The notes under the pieces: generated by a model | Databases searched by the model: none | The model's input: only the letters and a program-made list of their open reading frames with translations | Told to the model about the DNA's origin: nothing | From: Hoeflea sp. 108 | Lineage (GTDB): Bacteria > Pseudomonadota > Alphaproteobacteria > Rhizobiales > Rhizobiaceae | Direction of reading: 5' to 3' | Length of the DNA stretch: 64,000 nucleotides | NCBI RefSeq assembly: GCF_000372965.1 | Contig: NZ_KB890024.1 | Span: 1,924,839-1,988,838 of the forward strand | Shown here: positions 34,932 to 43,543 of the stretch, one piece after another | Numbering within the stretch: position 1 is the stretch's first letter | Layout of the letters: each line of letters begins with the position of its first letter | Translations under genes and position numbers: made by a program

Positions 34932-34970
34932 CATGATCCCGAAAAGCGGTCGACGCTTTTCGGAAAAGTC
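34932..34970. repeat. Rhizobial palindromic intergenic element
   Basis: GCATGATCCCGAAAAGCG then CGCTTTTCGG: stem CCGAAAAGCG/CGCTTTTCGG (34939-34963, loop GTCGA). It resembles the dispersed GCATGATCCCGAAAAG-type palindromes of Hyphomicrobiales. It lies just after the desulfurase stop, 185 bp before sufB. Confidence 0.6.
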
Positions 34971-35106
34971 AGGCGCCGGCAAGAAGGCGGCAGAATTGGC
35001 CCAAGGGCCGTTGAATGGGTGTGTCACGGTCGCCGGAAGGCGGCTTCCGGGTGAATTCCGGGGCGGGATGCACTATATGGAACTTACGCCGCGCTAGCGG
35101 TGCCAT

Positions 35107-35118
35107 AGTTTGAAAACT
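35107..35118. promoter_or_regulatory. Small palindrome upstream of sufB
   Basis: AGTTTGAAAACT: arms AGTTT/AAACT with a 2-bp centre, 37 bp before the sufB ATG, in a region with no gene (34971-35154). It could be an operator or nothing; no known regulator assigned. Confidence 0.3.
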
Positions 35119-35154
35119 GTCGGGCCTTGACCCCGGCGTGGATGGAGAACGCTT

Positions 35155-36672
35155 ATGCCTGCTGTGCAGGAGACGATCGAGCAGGTCCGCAAGATCGATG
35201 TGGACCAGTATAAATACGGATTCGAGACCGAGATCGAGACCGAAAAGGCCCCCAAAGGCCTGAACGAAGACATCATTCGTTTCATCTCGAACAAGAAGAA
35301 CGAACCGGAATGGATGCTCGAATGGCGTCTTGAAGCGTTCCGCCGCTGGCTGACGCTCGAGGAGCCCAACTGGGCGCGCGTCGATTATCCCAAGATCGAC
35401 TTCCAGGACATCCACTACTACGCTGCGCCGAAGAACCAGTCGGGGCCGAAGTCGCTCGACGAGGTCGATCCGGAGATTCTCAAGGTCTATGAGAAGCTCG
35501 GCATCCCGCTGCGCGAGCAGGAAATCCTCGCCGGCGTCCAGAAGGAGGTCGATCCCGACCTCGAGGAAGCTAACGACAACGTCTACAAGTCGGGCCGCGT
35601 CGCCGTCGACGCCGTGTTCGATTCGGTGTCCGTCGTCACCACCTTCAAGGACGAGCTGGCCAAGGCCGGCGTCATCTTCTGCTCGATCTCGGAAGCCATC
35701 CGCGAGCACCCGGAGCTGGTGAAGAAGTATCTCGGCTCGGTCGTGCCAACCTCAGACAACTACTACGCCACACTGAATTCGGCCGTCTTTACCGATGGCT
35801 CCTTCGTGTTCGTGCCCAAGGGCGTGCGTTGCCCGATGGAACTGTCGACCTACTTCCGTATCAACGAGAAGAACACGGGCCAGTTCGAGCGCACGCTGAT
35901 CATCGCCGAGGAGGGGGCCTACGTCTCTTATCTCGAAGGCTGCACCGCCCCGCAGCGGGACGAGAACCAGCTTCACGCCGCAGTCGTTGAGCTGGTCGCG
36001 CTTGACGACGCCGAGATCAAGTATTCGACCGTCCAGAACTGGTATCCTGGCGATGCCCAGGGCAAGGGCGGCATCTACAACTTCGTCACCAAGCGCGGCG
36101 ATTGCCGCGGCGATCGTTCGAAGATCTCGTGGACCCAGGTTGAAACCGGTTCGGCCATCACCTGGAAGTACCCGTCCTGCATCCTGCGCGGCGATGACTC
36201 CAGAGGCGAGTTCTATTCGATCGCCGTTTCGAACGGCTACCAGCAGGTCGACTCGGGCACCAAGATGATCCATCTCGGCAAGAACACGTCGAGCCGCATC
36301 ATTTCCAAGGGCATCGCCGCCGGCTTCTCGCAGAACACCTATCGCGGCCAGGTCTCGGCCCACCGCAAGGCAACCAACGCACGCAACTTCACCCAGTGCG
36401 ACAGCCTGCTGATCGGCAACCAGTGCGGCGCGCACACCGTGCCCTACATCGAGGCGAAGAATTCGTCCGCGCAGTTCGAGCACGAGGCGACCACGTCGAA
36501 GATTTCCGACGATCAGAAGTTCTACGTCATGCAGCGCGGCATTCCCGAAGAGGAAGCCATCGCGCTGATCGTCAACGGCTTCGTCAAGGAAGTCATCCAG
36601 GAATTGCCGATGGAGTTCGCCGTCGAGGCCCAGAAGCTCATCGGCATCAGCCTCGAAGGCTCGGTCGGCTGA
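35155..36672 (+). CDS. sufB: Fe-S cluster assembly scaffold SufB
   Basis: 505 residues, full-length SufB of the SufBC2D scaffold complex. Family blocks: KYGFETEIETEKAPKGLNED, EPEWMLEWRLEAFRRW, and the C-terminal region with FEHEATTSKISDDQKFYVMQRG. It assembles clusters from desulfurase sulfur. GGAG precedes ATG 35155. Followed by sufC after 30 bp in the same operon. Confidence 0.97.
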   Translation: MPAVQETIEQVRKIDVDQYKYGFETEIETEKAPKGLNEDIIRFISNKKNEPEWMLEWRLEAFRRWLTLEEPNWARVDYPKIDFQDIHYYAAPKNQSGPKSLDEVDPEILKVYEKLGIPLREQEILAGVQKEVDPDLEEANDNVYKSGRVAVDAVFDSVSVVTTFKDELAKAGVIFCSISEAIREHPELVKKYLGSVVPTSDNYYATLNSAVFTDGSFVFVPKGVRCPMELSTYFRINEKNTGQFERTLIIAEEGAYVSYLEGCTAPQRDENQLHAAVVELVALDDAEIKYSTVQNWYPGDAQGKGGIYNFVTKRGDCRGDRSKISWTQVETGSAITWKYPSCILRGDDSRGEFYSIAVSNGYQQVDSGTKMIHLGKNTSSRIISKGIAAGFSQNTYRGQVSAHRKATNARNFTQCDSLLIGNQCGAHTVPYIEAKNSSAQFEHEATTSKISDDQKFYVMQRGIPEEEAIALIVNGFVKEVIQELPMEFAVEAQKLIGISLEGSVG

Positions 36673-36702
36673 CCGGCGACACGATATTCAGGAAGAAAAA
36701 AG

Positions 36703-37458
36703 ATGCTTGAGATCAAGAACCTGCATGCCCGTATCGCCGACAGCGGCATCGAAATCATCCGTGGCCTGAACCTGACGGTTAAGGCAGGCGAAGTCGCAGC
36801 CATCATGGGCCCCAACGGCTCGGGCAAGTCGACGCTTTCCTACATCCTCGCCGGCCGCGACGATTATGAAGTGACCGAAGGCGAGATCCTCTACAACGGC
36901 GAATCGATCCTGGAGATGGATCCTGCCGAGCGCGCCGCCAAGGGCATCTTCCTGGCCTTCCAGTATCCGATGGAGATACCGGGTGTTGCCACCATGGAAT
37001 TCCTCAAGGTCGCGATGAACTCGCAGCGCAAGGCGCGCGGTGAAGACCCGCTGAAGATTCCTGACTTCCTCAAACGCGTGAAGGAAGCTGCCGCCTCGCT
37101 CGACATGGACATCAACATGCTCAAGCGCCCGGTCAATGTCGGCTTCTCCGGCGGCGAGAAGAAGCGCGCCGAAATCCTGCAGATGAAGCTGCTCGAACCG
37201 CAGCTCTGCGTGCTCGACGAAACCGATTCCGGCCTCGATATCGACGCGCTCAAGATCGTCTCCGACGGCGTCAACGCGCTGCGCTCACCCGACCGCGCGG
37301 TCGTCGTCATCACCCACTACCAGCGCCTGCTCGACCACATCGTTCCCGACACCGTCCATGTCCTCTACAAGGGCCAGGTCATCAAGTCGGGCGACAAGTC
37401 GCTGGCGCTCGAACTCGAAGAGAACGGCTACGCCGGGATCATCGAAGAGGCGGCTTGA
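36703..37458 (+). CDS. sufC: Fe-S cluster assembly ATPase SufC
   Basis: 251-residue ABC-type ATPase of the Suf machine. Walker A GPNGSGKST, signature FSGGEKKRAEI, Walker B LCVLDETDSGLDID (the DETDSGLD form is the SufC marker). It drives conformational change in SufBD; not a transporter. Ten bases separate its stop from the sufD start. Confidence 0.97.
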   Translation: MLEIKNLHARIADSGIEIIRGLNLTVKAGEVAAIMGPNGSGKSTLSYILAGRDDYEVTEGEILYNGESILEMDPAERAAKGIFLAFQYPMEIPGVATMEFLKVAMNSQRKARGEDPLKIPDFLKRVKEAAASLDMDINMLKRPVNVGFSGGEKKRAEILQMKLLEPQLCVLDETDSGLDIDALKIVSDGVNALRSPDRAVVVITHYQRLLDHIVPDTVHVLYKGQVIKSGDKSLALELEENGYAGIIEEAA

Positions 37459-37468
37459 GGTGTCGACC

Positions 37469-38734
37469 ATGAACATGCGTGCTGAAATCCAGCGTACCCC
37501 CGCGGAGGCGGCGTTGGTCGACGCCTTCGGCGAGCGGCTGTCGCTGCTGCCCGGCGACGGCGCCGTCATGGTCAAGCGCGACGACGCCATCGAGCAGGTC
37601 AAGAACGGTCTGCCGACGCGTCGCGTCGAGGCCTGGCACTACACCGACCTGCGCCGCCTGCTGGCAAGCGTTCCCGACTTCGACGCCAGCGCCAAGGCCA
37701 AGTCGGTCGCGCCGCTGCTCGAAGGCTCGACCGTGCTGTCGCTCGCCAATGGCGTGTCGCAGCCTGTTTCCGGCATCGACGGGGTGACCTTCCAGCGTCT
37801 TGCCGACAAGCTCACCGACGGCAGCTATGCCCCGGCGCTCGTCACCTATGGAAACGACGATACCATCGGCGCCATCAACACCGCTTTCGTCGCCGACGGC
37901 TACTTCGTCGACATCGAGGCCGGTAGCCAGCTGGACAAGCCCATCGAGCTGCAGAACCTCCAGGCCGGCGGCCAGAGCCATGTGCGCTTGCCGGTGCGTG
38001 TCGGTGCCGGTGCCAAGGCGACGATCGTCGAACGCCAGACGGGCGAGGGCGCTGGCCTTGTCAGCTCCGTCAGCCAGCTCCTGCTCGGCGACGACGCCGA
38101 GGTGTTGTGGCTGATCGTCCAGGACCAGCCGGAGACGGCGACCCATCTCGCCCAGTTCAAGGCCGAGCTCGGCAAGAACGCCAAGTTGACGCTGTTCGTG
38201 ATGAATGCCGGCGGCAAGCTCGTCCGCCAGGAAGTCATCGTCAAGGCGGCAGGCGAAGGCGCCGATTTCAAGCTGCGCGGCGTCAACTTGCTCGCCGGCG
38301 ACAGCCATGTCGACGTCACCATGGTGCTCGACCATGCCGTGCCGCACACCTCCTCGACCGAGGTGGTTCGCAACGTGGTCACTGGCCGCGCCAAAGGCGT
38401 GTTCCAGGGCCGCATCAACGTGCACCAGGTCGCCCAGAAGACCGACGCCCGCATGGCCTGCAACACGCTGTTGCTGTCCGACGACGGCGAGTTCTCGACC
38501 AAGCCGGAGCTGGAGATCTTCGCCGACGACGTCGCCTGCGGCCATGGCGCCACCGTCACCGAGATCGACCACAATCATCTGTTCTACCTGATGGCGCGCG
38601 GCATCGACGAGAAGTCGGCCCGTGGCCTTCTGATCCGCGCCTTCCTGGCCGAGGTCATCGAGGAGCTCGAGGACGAAAGCGTCGTCGATCCGCTGGAAGA
38701 GCTGCTGAGCAACTGGTTTGCGACGCACGGGTAA
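37469..38734 (+). CDS. sufD: Fe-S cluster assembly protein SufD
   Basis: 421 residues, partner of SufB: RRVEAWHYTDLRRLL near the N-terminus and RINVHQVAQKTDARMACNTLLLSDD plus CGHGATV (a His-containing conserved patch) in the C-terminal half. ATG 37469 has GAGG upstream and is 10 bp from the sufC stop; the open frame back to 37358 overlaps sufC and is not coding. Then a 177-bp gap with a RIME-like repeat. Confidence 0.95.
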   Translation: MNMRAEIQRTPAEAALVDAFGERLSLLPGDGAVMVKRDDAIEQVKNGLPTRRVEAWHYTDLRRLLASVPDFDASAKAKSVAPLLEGSTVLSLANGVSQPVSGIDGVTFQRLADKLTDGSYAPALVTYGNDDTIGAINTAFVADGYFVDIEAGSQLDKPIELQNLQAGGQSHVRLPVRVGAGAKATIVERQTGEGAGLVSSVSQLLLGDDAEVLWLIVQDQPETATHLAQFKAELGKNAKLTLFVMNAGGKLVRQEVIVKAAGEGADFKLRGVNLLAGDSHVDVTMVLDHAVPHTSSTEVVRNVVTGRAKGVFQGRINVHQVAQKTDARMACNTLLLSDDGEFSTKPELEIFADDVACGHGATVTEIDHNHLFYLMARGIDEKSARGLLIRAFLAEVIEELEDESVVDPLEELLSNWFATHG

Positions 38735-38759
38735 CGGCTGAGGGCTGCGCTTGGGCGTA

Positions 38760-38878
38760 CCCTCAACCGGCCTCGCTCCGCTCGGCCACCTTCTCCGACA
38801 AGGGGAGAGGGAAATGCGCCTGACCTTCTCCCTTGCAGGAGAAAGTCGATTGGCGCGAAGCGCTGAGACGGATGAGGG
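38760..38878. repeat. RIME-like intergenic mosaic repeat within the suf operon
   Basis: About 119 bp bounded by inverted ends CCCTCAACCG (38760-38769) and CGGATGAGGG (38869-38878), with internal CTTCTCC/GGGGAGA and CTTCTCCCTTGCAGGAGAA palindromes. The composition (CCCTCA..CCGGC...CACCTTCTCC...GGGGAGA) is that of rhizobial RIME-type elements. It lies between sufD and sufS. Confidence 0.65.
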
Positions 38879-38911
38879 GTGTTGGAAGAAACGTGGCTTA
38901 GAGAAGACGCG

Positions 38912-40153
38912 ATGGACAAGAAAGTCGAAGCCAGCACCTACGATGTCGAGGCGATCCGCCGCGACTTCCCGATCCTGTCGCGCGAGGTCTACGGCAAGCC
39001 GCTGGTCTATCTCGACAATGGCGCCTCGGCCCAGAAGCCACAGGTTGTTATCGACACCATCGCCAATGCCTATTCGAATGAATACGCCAACGTCCACCGC
39101 GGCCTGCATTACCTCTCCAATGCCGCGACCGACGCCTATGAGAAGGCGCGCGAGAGCGTGCGCCGCTTCCTCAATGCGCCCAACGTCGACCAGATCGTTT
39201 TCACCTCCAACGCCACCTCGGCGATCAACACCGTCGCCTATGGCTATGGCATGCCGAACATCGGCGAGGGCGACGAGATCGTTCTGTCGATCATGGAGCA
39301 CCACTCCAACATCGTGCCGTGGCATTTCATCAGGGAACGCCAGGGCGCCAAGCTTGTCTGGGTGCCGGTCGATGACCTCGGCGCCTTCCATGTCGAGGAA
39401 TTCGAGAAGCGCCTGACCGACCGGACAAAGCTGGTCGCGATCACGCATATGTCGAACGCGCTGGGCACGGTGACCCCGATCAAGGAAATCTGCCGCATAG
39501 CACATGCGCGCGGCATTCCCGTTCTGGTCGACGGCAGCCAGAGTGCTGTCCACATGCCTATCGATGTGCAGAACCTCGACTGCGACTTCTTCGTCATGAC
39601 CGGGCACAAGCTCTACGGTCCGTCAGGCATCGGCGTGCTCTACGGCAAGCGCGAGCTGCTCGAGCGTATGCGCCCGTTCCATGGCGGCGGCGAGATGATC
39701 GTCGAGGTGACCGAGGACATCGTCACCTACAACGAGCCGCCGCACCGCTTCGAGGCCGGCACGCCGCCGATCGTCCAGGCGATTGGCCTGGGCGCAGCAC
39801 TCGACTACATCGACGGCATCGGCCGCGAGCGCATCGCAGCGCATGAGGCGATGCTGCGCGACTACGCCCATGAGCGGCTGCGCTCCATCAATTCGCTGCG
39901 CATCTTCGGCGACGCGCCCGGCAAGGGCGCCATCGTCTCGTTCGAGCTGCAGGGCATCCACGCCCATGACGTGTCGATGGTCATCGACCGCCAGGGTGTC
40001 GCCGTGCGCGCCGGCACCCACTGCGCCCAGCCGCTGTTGAAACGCTTCGGCGTCACCTCCACATGCAGGGCGTCCTTTGGCATGTACAACACCAGGGCCG
40101 AAGTCGATGTCCTGGTCGAGGCGCTTGAAAAAGCGCGCAAATTCTTCGGGTGA
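38912..40153 (+). CDS. sufS: Cysteine desulfurase SufS
   Basis: 413 residues, class V PLP enzyme of group II. PLP Lys in MTGHKLYGPSG; catalytic Cys in RAGTHCAQPLL, the SufS RxGxHC motif; N-terminal REVYGKPLVYLDNGASAQKP. It passes sulfur toward SufB, usually helped by SufE, which is not in this window. ATG 38912 preferred; an in-frame start at 38879 would begin in the repeat. Its TGA overlaps the next frame. Confidence 0.95.
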   Translation: MDKKVEASTYDVEAIRRDFPILSREVYGKPLVYLDNGASAQKPQVVIDTIANAYSNEYANVHRGLHYLSNAATDAYEKARESVRRFLNAPNVDQIVFTSNATSAINTVAYGYGMPNIGEGDEIVLSIMEHHSNIVPWHFIRERQGAKLVWVPVDDLGAFHVEEFEKRLTDRTKLVAITHMSNALGTVTPIKEICRIAHARGIPVLVDGSQSAVHMPIDVQNLDCDFFVMTGHKLYGPSGIGVLYGKRELLERMRPFHGGGEMIVEVTEDIVTYNEPPHRFEAGTPPIVQAIGLGAALDYIDGIGRERIAAHEAMLRDYAHERLRSINSLRIFGDAPGKGAIVSFELQGIHAHDVSMVIDRQGVAVRAGTHCAQPLLKRFGVTSTCRASFGMYNTRAEVDVLVEALEKARKFFG

Positions 40154-40158
40154 GCACC

Positions 40159-40557
40159 ATGGAAGACGTTATCGCCGCGACCACTGAAGAGACCGTGCCC
40201 GAAACCGGCGGCAACGGTGTCATGTCGGCCTCGACAATCCCGGCCGACGAACTGGCGCGCTTGACCGACGATATCATCTCGGCGCTGAAGACGGTCTATG
40301 ACCCGGAAATCCCCGCCGACATCTACGAACTCGGCCTCGTCTACAAGATCGACATCGAGGACGATCGCACCGTCAAGATCGACATGACGCTGACCGCCCC
40401 CGGGTGCCCGGTCGCCGGCGAGATGCCCGGCTGGGTGCAGAACGCCGTCGGCACCGTCGAAGGCGTGTCGGGTGTCGAAGTCAACATGACCTTCGACCCG
40501 CCATGGACGCCTGACCGCATGTCGGAAGAGGCACAGGTCGCGGTGGGGTGGTATTGA
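40159..40557 (+). CDS. sufT: SUF system Fe-S assembly protein SufT (DUF59/MIP18)
   Basis: 132 residues. The MIP18-family core DIISALKTVYDPEIPADIYELGLVYKI, then LTAPGCPVAGEMPGWV (with the conserved Cys) and VGTVEGVSGVEVNMTFDPPW, marks it as the SufT/DUF59 protein found in suf operons, needed for cluster maturation under demand. The first 30 residues are low-complexity. ATG 40159 has GGGTGAG upstream; GTG 40150 overlapping the sufS stop is an alternative start (135 aa). Confidence 0.9.
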   Translation: MEDVIAATTEETVPETGGNGVMSASTIPADELARLTDDIISALKTVYDPEIPADIYELGLVYKIDIEDDRTVKIDMTLTAPGCPVAGEMPGWVQNAVGTVEGVSGVEVNMTFDPPWTPDRMSEEAQVAVGWY

Positions 40558-40659
40558 GCCATCGACGGTGGTGCTTGCATGCACATGCAATCTTCACCAT
40601 CTTAGCTCTGTAATGGAACATTCCCCGGGCCTTTAACCCGGCGACGAATGGAGACTGAA

Positions 40660-41040
40660 ATGGGACGCTTCGCCGTCATCTCAATGACCGACCGGGCCGC
40701 CGAGCGCGTGCGCGAGATCATGGCCACCCGTGAAAATGCCCAGGGCATTCGCCTCGGCATCAAGAAGGGCGGCTGCGCCGGCATGGAATACACGGTCGAT
40801 CTGGTGACCGAGCCGAACCCCAAGGACGACCACATCGAGCGCGACGGCGCCCATGTTTATGTCGCGCCGGAAGCGGCATTGTTCCTGTTCGGCACCCAGA
40901 TGGATTTCGAGACCACGACCCTGCGTACCGGCTTCACCTTCAACAACCCGAACCAGAGCTCGGCCTGCGGCTGCGGCGAATCCGTCGAGTTGAAGCCCGC
41001 CGACCTCAAGGCGCTCGCCGAGGCGCGCGCGCAGGCCTGA
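40660..41040 (+). CDS. sufA: Fe-S cluster assembly scaffold/carrier SufA
   Basis: 126 residues, HesB/IscA/SufA family A-type carrier. The three cluster ligands are visible: Cys in KKGGCAGMEY and the C-x-C pair in SSACGCGESV. ATG 40660 has GGAG 7 bases upstream; the ATG at 40648 overlaps that site. Last conserved gene of the suf cluster, about 100 bp after sufT. Confidence 0.94.
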   Translation: MGRFAVISMTDRAAERVREIMATRENAQGIRLGIKKGGCAGMEYTVDLVTEPNPKDDHIERDGAHVYVAPEAALFLFGTQMDFETTTLRTGFTFNNPNQSSACGCGESVELKPADLKALAEARAQA

Positions 41041-41061
41041 TCCACTACGAGGCATCGGCCG

Positions 41062-41376
41062 ATGAGCGATGAAGCCATCCGCGAAACCTTCTCGGGCCTT
41101 GGCGACGTCACCATCCGAAAGATGTTTGGCGGCAAGGGCATCTATCACGACGGCCAGATCGTTGCCGTTGAAGTGCGCGGTGAAATCTTGCTCAAGGCTG
41201 ATGCGGTGAGCGCGCCCGATTTCGAGGCAGCCGGCGCGACACGCTGGAGCGATGCCGGCGGCCGGCCGGTCAACATGCCCTATTGGACCATCCCTGAAAG
41301 CGCGGTCGATGATCCGGACGAACTCGCCGTGTGGACGCGCAAGGCATATGAAGCCGCGCTGCGCGTCCGGAAATAG
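41062..41376 (+). CDS. TfoX/Sxy N-terminal domain protein
   Basis: 104 residues, N-terminal TfoX domain only: FSGLGDVTIRKMFGGKGIYHDGQ, ILLKADAVSAPDFEA and MPYWTIPESAVDDPDEL. Full-length Sxy proteins regulate competence via CRP; single N-domain versions are widespread in rhizobia and of unknown role. It follows sufA by 21 bp and may be read through. A second, distinct one is at 50547. Confidence 0.85.
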   Translation: MSDEAIRETFSGLGDVTIRKMFGGKGIYHDGQIVAVEVRGEILLKADAVSAPDFEAAGATRWSDAGGRPVNMPYWTIPESAVDDPDELAVWTRKAYEAALRVRK

Positions 41377-41384
41377 CAGGCGCC

Positions 41385-42326
41385 TCAGAGCGCCCGGGCG
41401 ATCTTCGCTGCCAGGCGTGCGTTGTTTTCCACCAGCGCGATGTTGGTTTTGAGGCTGGCGCCGTTGGTCAGTTCCAGAATCTTGGCGAGCAGGAACGGCG
41501 TAACAGCCTTGCCCGAGATGTTCTGGGCCTCAGCTGCCTTCTGTGCAGCCTCGATGTAGCCGGCCATCTTTTCGGTCGGGATCTCGTCGCTCTCGGGCAC
41601 GGGGTTCGCCACCAGCAGGCCGCCGTCGAGGCCCAGTGCTGCGCGTGTCGCATGCAGGCGTGCGATCTTCTCGGGCGCATCGAGGCGCAGCGGCGCGGCA
41701 AAAGGCGACTTGCGCGACCAGAATGCCGGCACGATGTCGGAGCCGTAGGCGACAACAGGCACGCCGCGTGTTTCCAGCACTTCGAGCGTCTTTTCGATGT
41801 CGAGGATGGCCTTGGCGCCGGCAGACACCACAATCACGGGCGTGCGCGCCAGCTCGTCCAGGTCGGCCGAGATGTCGAAGCTCTTCTCTGCGCCCTTGTG
41901 CACGCCGCCGATGCCGCCTGTCGCGAACACCTTGATGCCGGTGAGATGGGCCGCGATCATCGTCGCTGCCACCGTGGTTCCGCCGGTGCGACCTTCGGCG
42001 ACCGCATAGGCGATGTCGGCGCGCGACAGTTTCATCGCGCCGCCGGTCATGGCAAGCGATTCGCGCTCGCCGTCCGACAGGCCGATCTTGATGCGGCCGT
42101 TGATGACGGCGATCGTCGCGGGAACCGCGCCTTCGTCCGAGATGATCTTCTCGACATTCGCCGCCATCGCCGAGTTGTCGGGATAGGGCATGCCGTGGGT
42201 GATGATGGTGCTCTCGAGCGCGACCACGGGCTTGCCGGCGGCAAGGGCAGCGGCAACAGGCGCGTGGACGTCGATGAAGGGGCGGGCGGTTTCGGGTGTC
42301 ATCTTGATCTCCATGGGCGGCCTCAT
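41385..42326 (-). CDS. psuG: Pseudouridine-5'-phosphate glycosidase
   Basis: 313 residues; cleaves pseudouridine 5'-phosphate reversibly to uracil and ribose 5-phosphate. Family marks: VVALESTIITHGMPYPDN, ADIAYAVAEGRTGGTTVAATM, FATGGIGGVHKGAEKSFDIS and NGASLKTNIALVENNA. ATG 42326 overlaps the psuK stop as ATGA and has AAGGA upstream, so the two genes are coupled. Start at 42314 or 42302 is possible but weaker. Confidence 0.94.
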   Translation of the reverse strand: MRPPMEIKMTPETARPFIDVHAPVAAALAAGKPVVALESTIITHGMPYPDNSAMAANVEKIISDEGAVPATIAVINGRIKIGLSDGERESLAMTGGAMKLSRADIAYAVAEGRTGGTTVAATMIAAHLTGIKVFATGGIGGVHKGAEKSFDISADLDELARTPVIVVSAGAKAILDIEKTLEVLETRGVPVVAYGSDIVPAFWSRKSPFAAPLRLDAPEKIARLHATRAALGLDGGLLVANPVPESDEIPTEKMAGYIEAAQKAAEAQNISGKAVTPFLLAKILELTNGASLKTNIALVENNARLAAKIARAL

Positions 42327-43261
42327 GCCATTTCCTTGGCTTGCGGCACAAGGGCCAGCATCTCTGCGAAGGCCTGTTGGTCGAGTTCCGGTACAGCGGA
42401 AGCGGTCTCGATGGCGAGCACGGCGGCTGCAATGCCTTCGCGCAGCGCGCGCTCCAGCGTAAGCCCGCGCATCAGCGCTGCGGTCGTGGCGCCTGCCAGC
42501 GCGTCGCCCGCACCTGTCACGTCGACGATCCGGCGCGGGGCGGGGGGCGCAACCTCGATCAACCCTGACGTGTCATAGGCGAAGACTCCGCTGCCACCGG
42601 CCGTGACGACGCCGCGCTTGAGCCCGGCGGCCCGCAGTCCACGCATGAATTCGGCCGGCGAGGAATCGGTGGTGGTGCCTGCCAGCACCCCCGCCTCGCG
42701 CCGGTTCATGTAGAGGCAGGAGAGCTTGCCGAGGATCGGCACCAACCGCACCGCCTTGGCCGGCGAAATGGCAATCGCAAACAGCGGCCTGTCGGCAATC
42801 TCTCCAAGCTTGGTCAGTGCCGCTTCGGGCAGGTTGGCGTCGCACAGAACTGCGTCTGCCGCTGTTATCGCCTCGCGTGCCTTGGCGCGCCGCATCTGCT
42901 TGGCGAAGGCGAGTTCATAGAGCCCCATGTCAGCCAATGCCGCCACCACGTCGCCGTCGCGGTCGAGCAGCGCCGTGTAGCTCGGCGTCGCCCTGTCCAG
43001 GAACACAACCGACAGGTCCTCGATGCCGTTCGCTGCGATCTCGGAGGCCACTGCTTCGCCTGCAGCGTCGCCGCCGCGCACTGACATCAGCGCACCGCGC
43101 GCGCCCCGACGAACTGCACCGCGCAGCGCGTTGAAGGCGCCGCCGCCGACCTCTTCGCTCATCGCGCCGGGGATCGAGGCGCCCGGCACGAAGGGCGCCG
43201 TCATGCGTCCCCTGCGGTCGACATGCGCGCCGCCGATGGCGAGGATCCTGGGTGATGTCAT
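42323..43261 (-). CDS. psuK: Pseudouridine kinase, PfkB family
   Basis: 312 residues. Ribokinase-fold PfkB kinase with the C-terminal signature DVTGAGDALAGA (catalytic Asp) and N-terminal ILAIGGAHVDRRGRM. It phosphorylates pseudouridine for PsuG, with which it is translationally coupled: together a pseudouridine degradation pathway. ATG 43261 chosen (a TTG precedes it). The 282 bp before recA hold both promoters. Confidence 0.9.
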   Translation of the reverse strand: MTSPRILAIGGAHVDRRGRMTAPFVPGASIPGAMSEEVGGGAFNALRGAVRRGARGALMSVRGGDAAGEAVASEIAANGIEDLSVVFLDRATPSYTALLDRDGDVVAALADMGLYELAFAKQMRRAKAREAITAADAVLCDANLPEAALTKLGEIADRPLFAIAISPAKAVRLVPILGKLSCLYMNRREAGVLAGTTTDSSPAEFMRGLRAAGLKRGVVTAGGSGVFAYDTSGLIEVAPPAPRRIVDVTGAGDALAGATTAALMRGLTLERALREGIAAAVLAIETASAVPELDQQAFAEMLALVPQAKEMA

Positions 43262-43470
43262 CAATGATATGTCCGGCCGGATTTCGAAGCGGCGAACTTA
43301 GTGCGCCGGGAGGTTGGCAGCAACCACGGCGAATCGCCTTCGCGGCCATTTGCTGGAGTTTGTCGCTTCGCTCGCATGCGACATCGGATCACGCATGTGT
43401 GTGAAACGAAAAAAGAACACCAGGCTGAATTGCGTTTTGTTTCAATCGGTTGGGTGCTCTTGCCAAATAA

Positions 43471-43485
43471 GAACAAAACAGATAC
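43471..43485 (+). promoter_or_regulatory. Degenerate LexA-like site upstream of recA
   Basis: GAACaaaacagATAC resembles the alphaproteobacterial SOS box GAAC-N7-GAAC with two mismatches in the second half, 59 bp before the recA ATG. Weak by itself; position is what one would expect. Confidence 0.35.
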
Positions 43486-43543
43486 AAATTTATATCGGTA
43501 CCGGATCTGCCGGCCTTCATTGACGACCACGGGATGATGTATC

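Noticed and set aside
38879..38911. SufS start at 38879
   Set aside because: Would translate the end of the repeat element; homology begins at the ATG at 38912.
37439..39607. 722-codon open frame antisense to sufD-sufS
   Set aside because: Spans two real genes and an intergenic repeat; composition is that of an antisense shadow.
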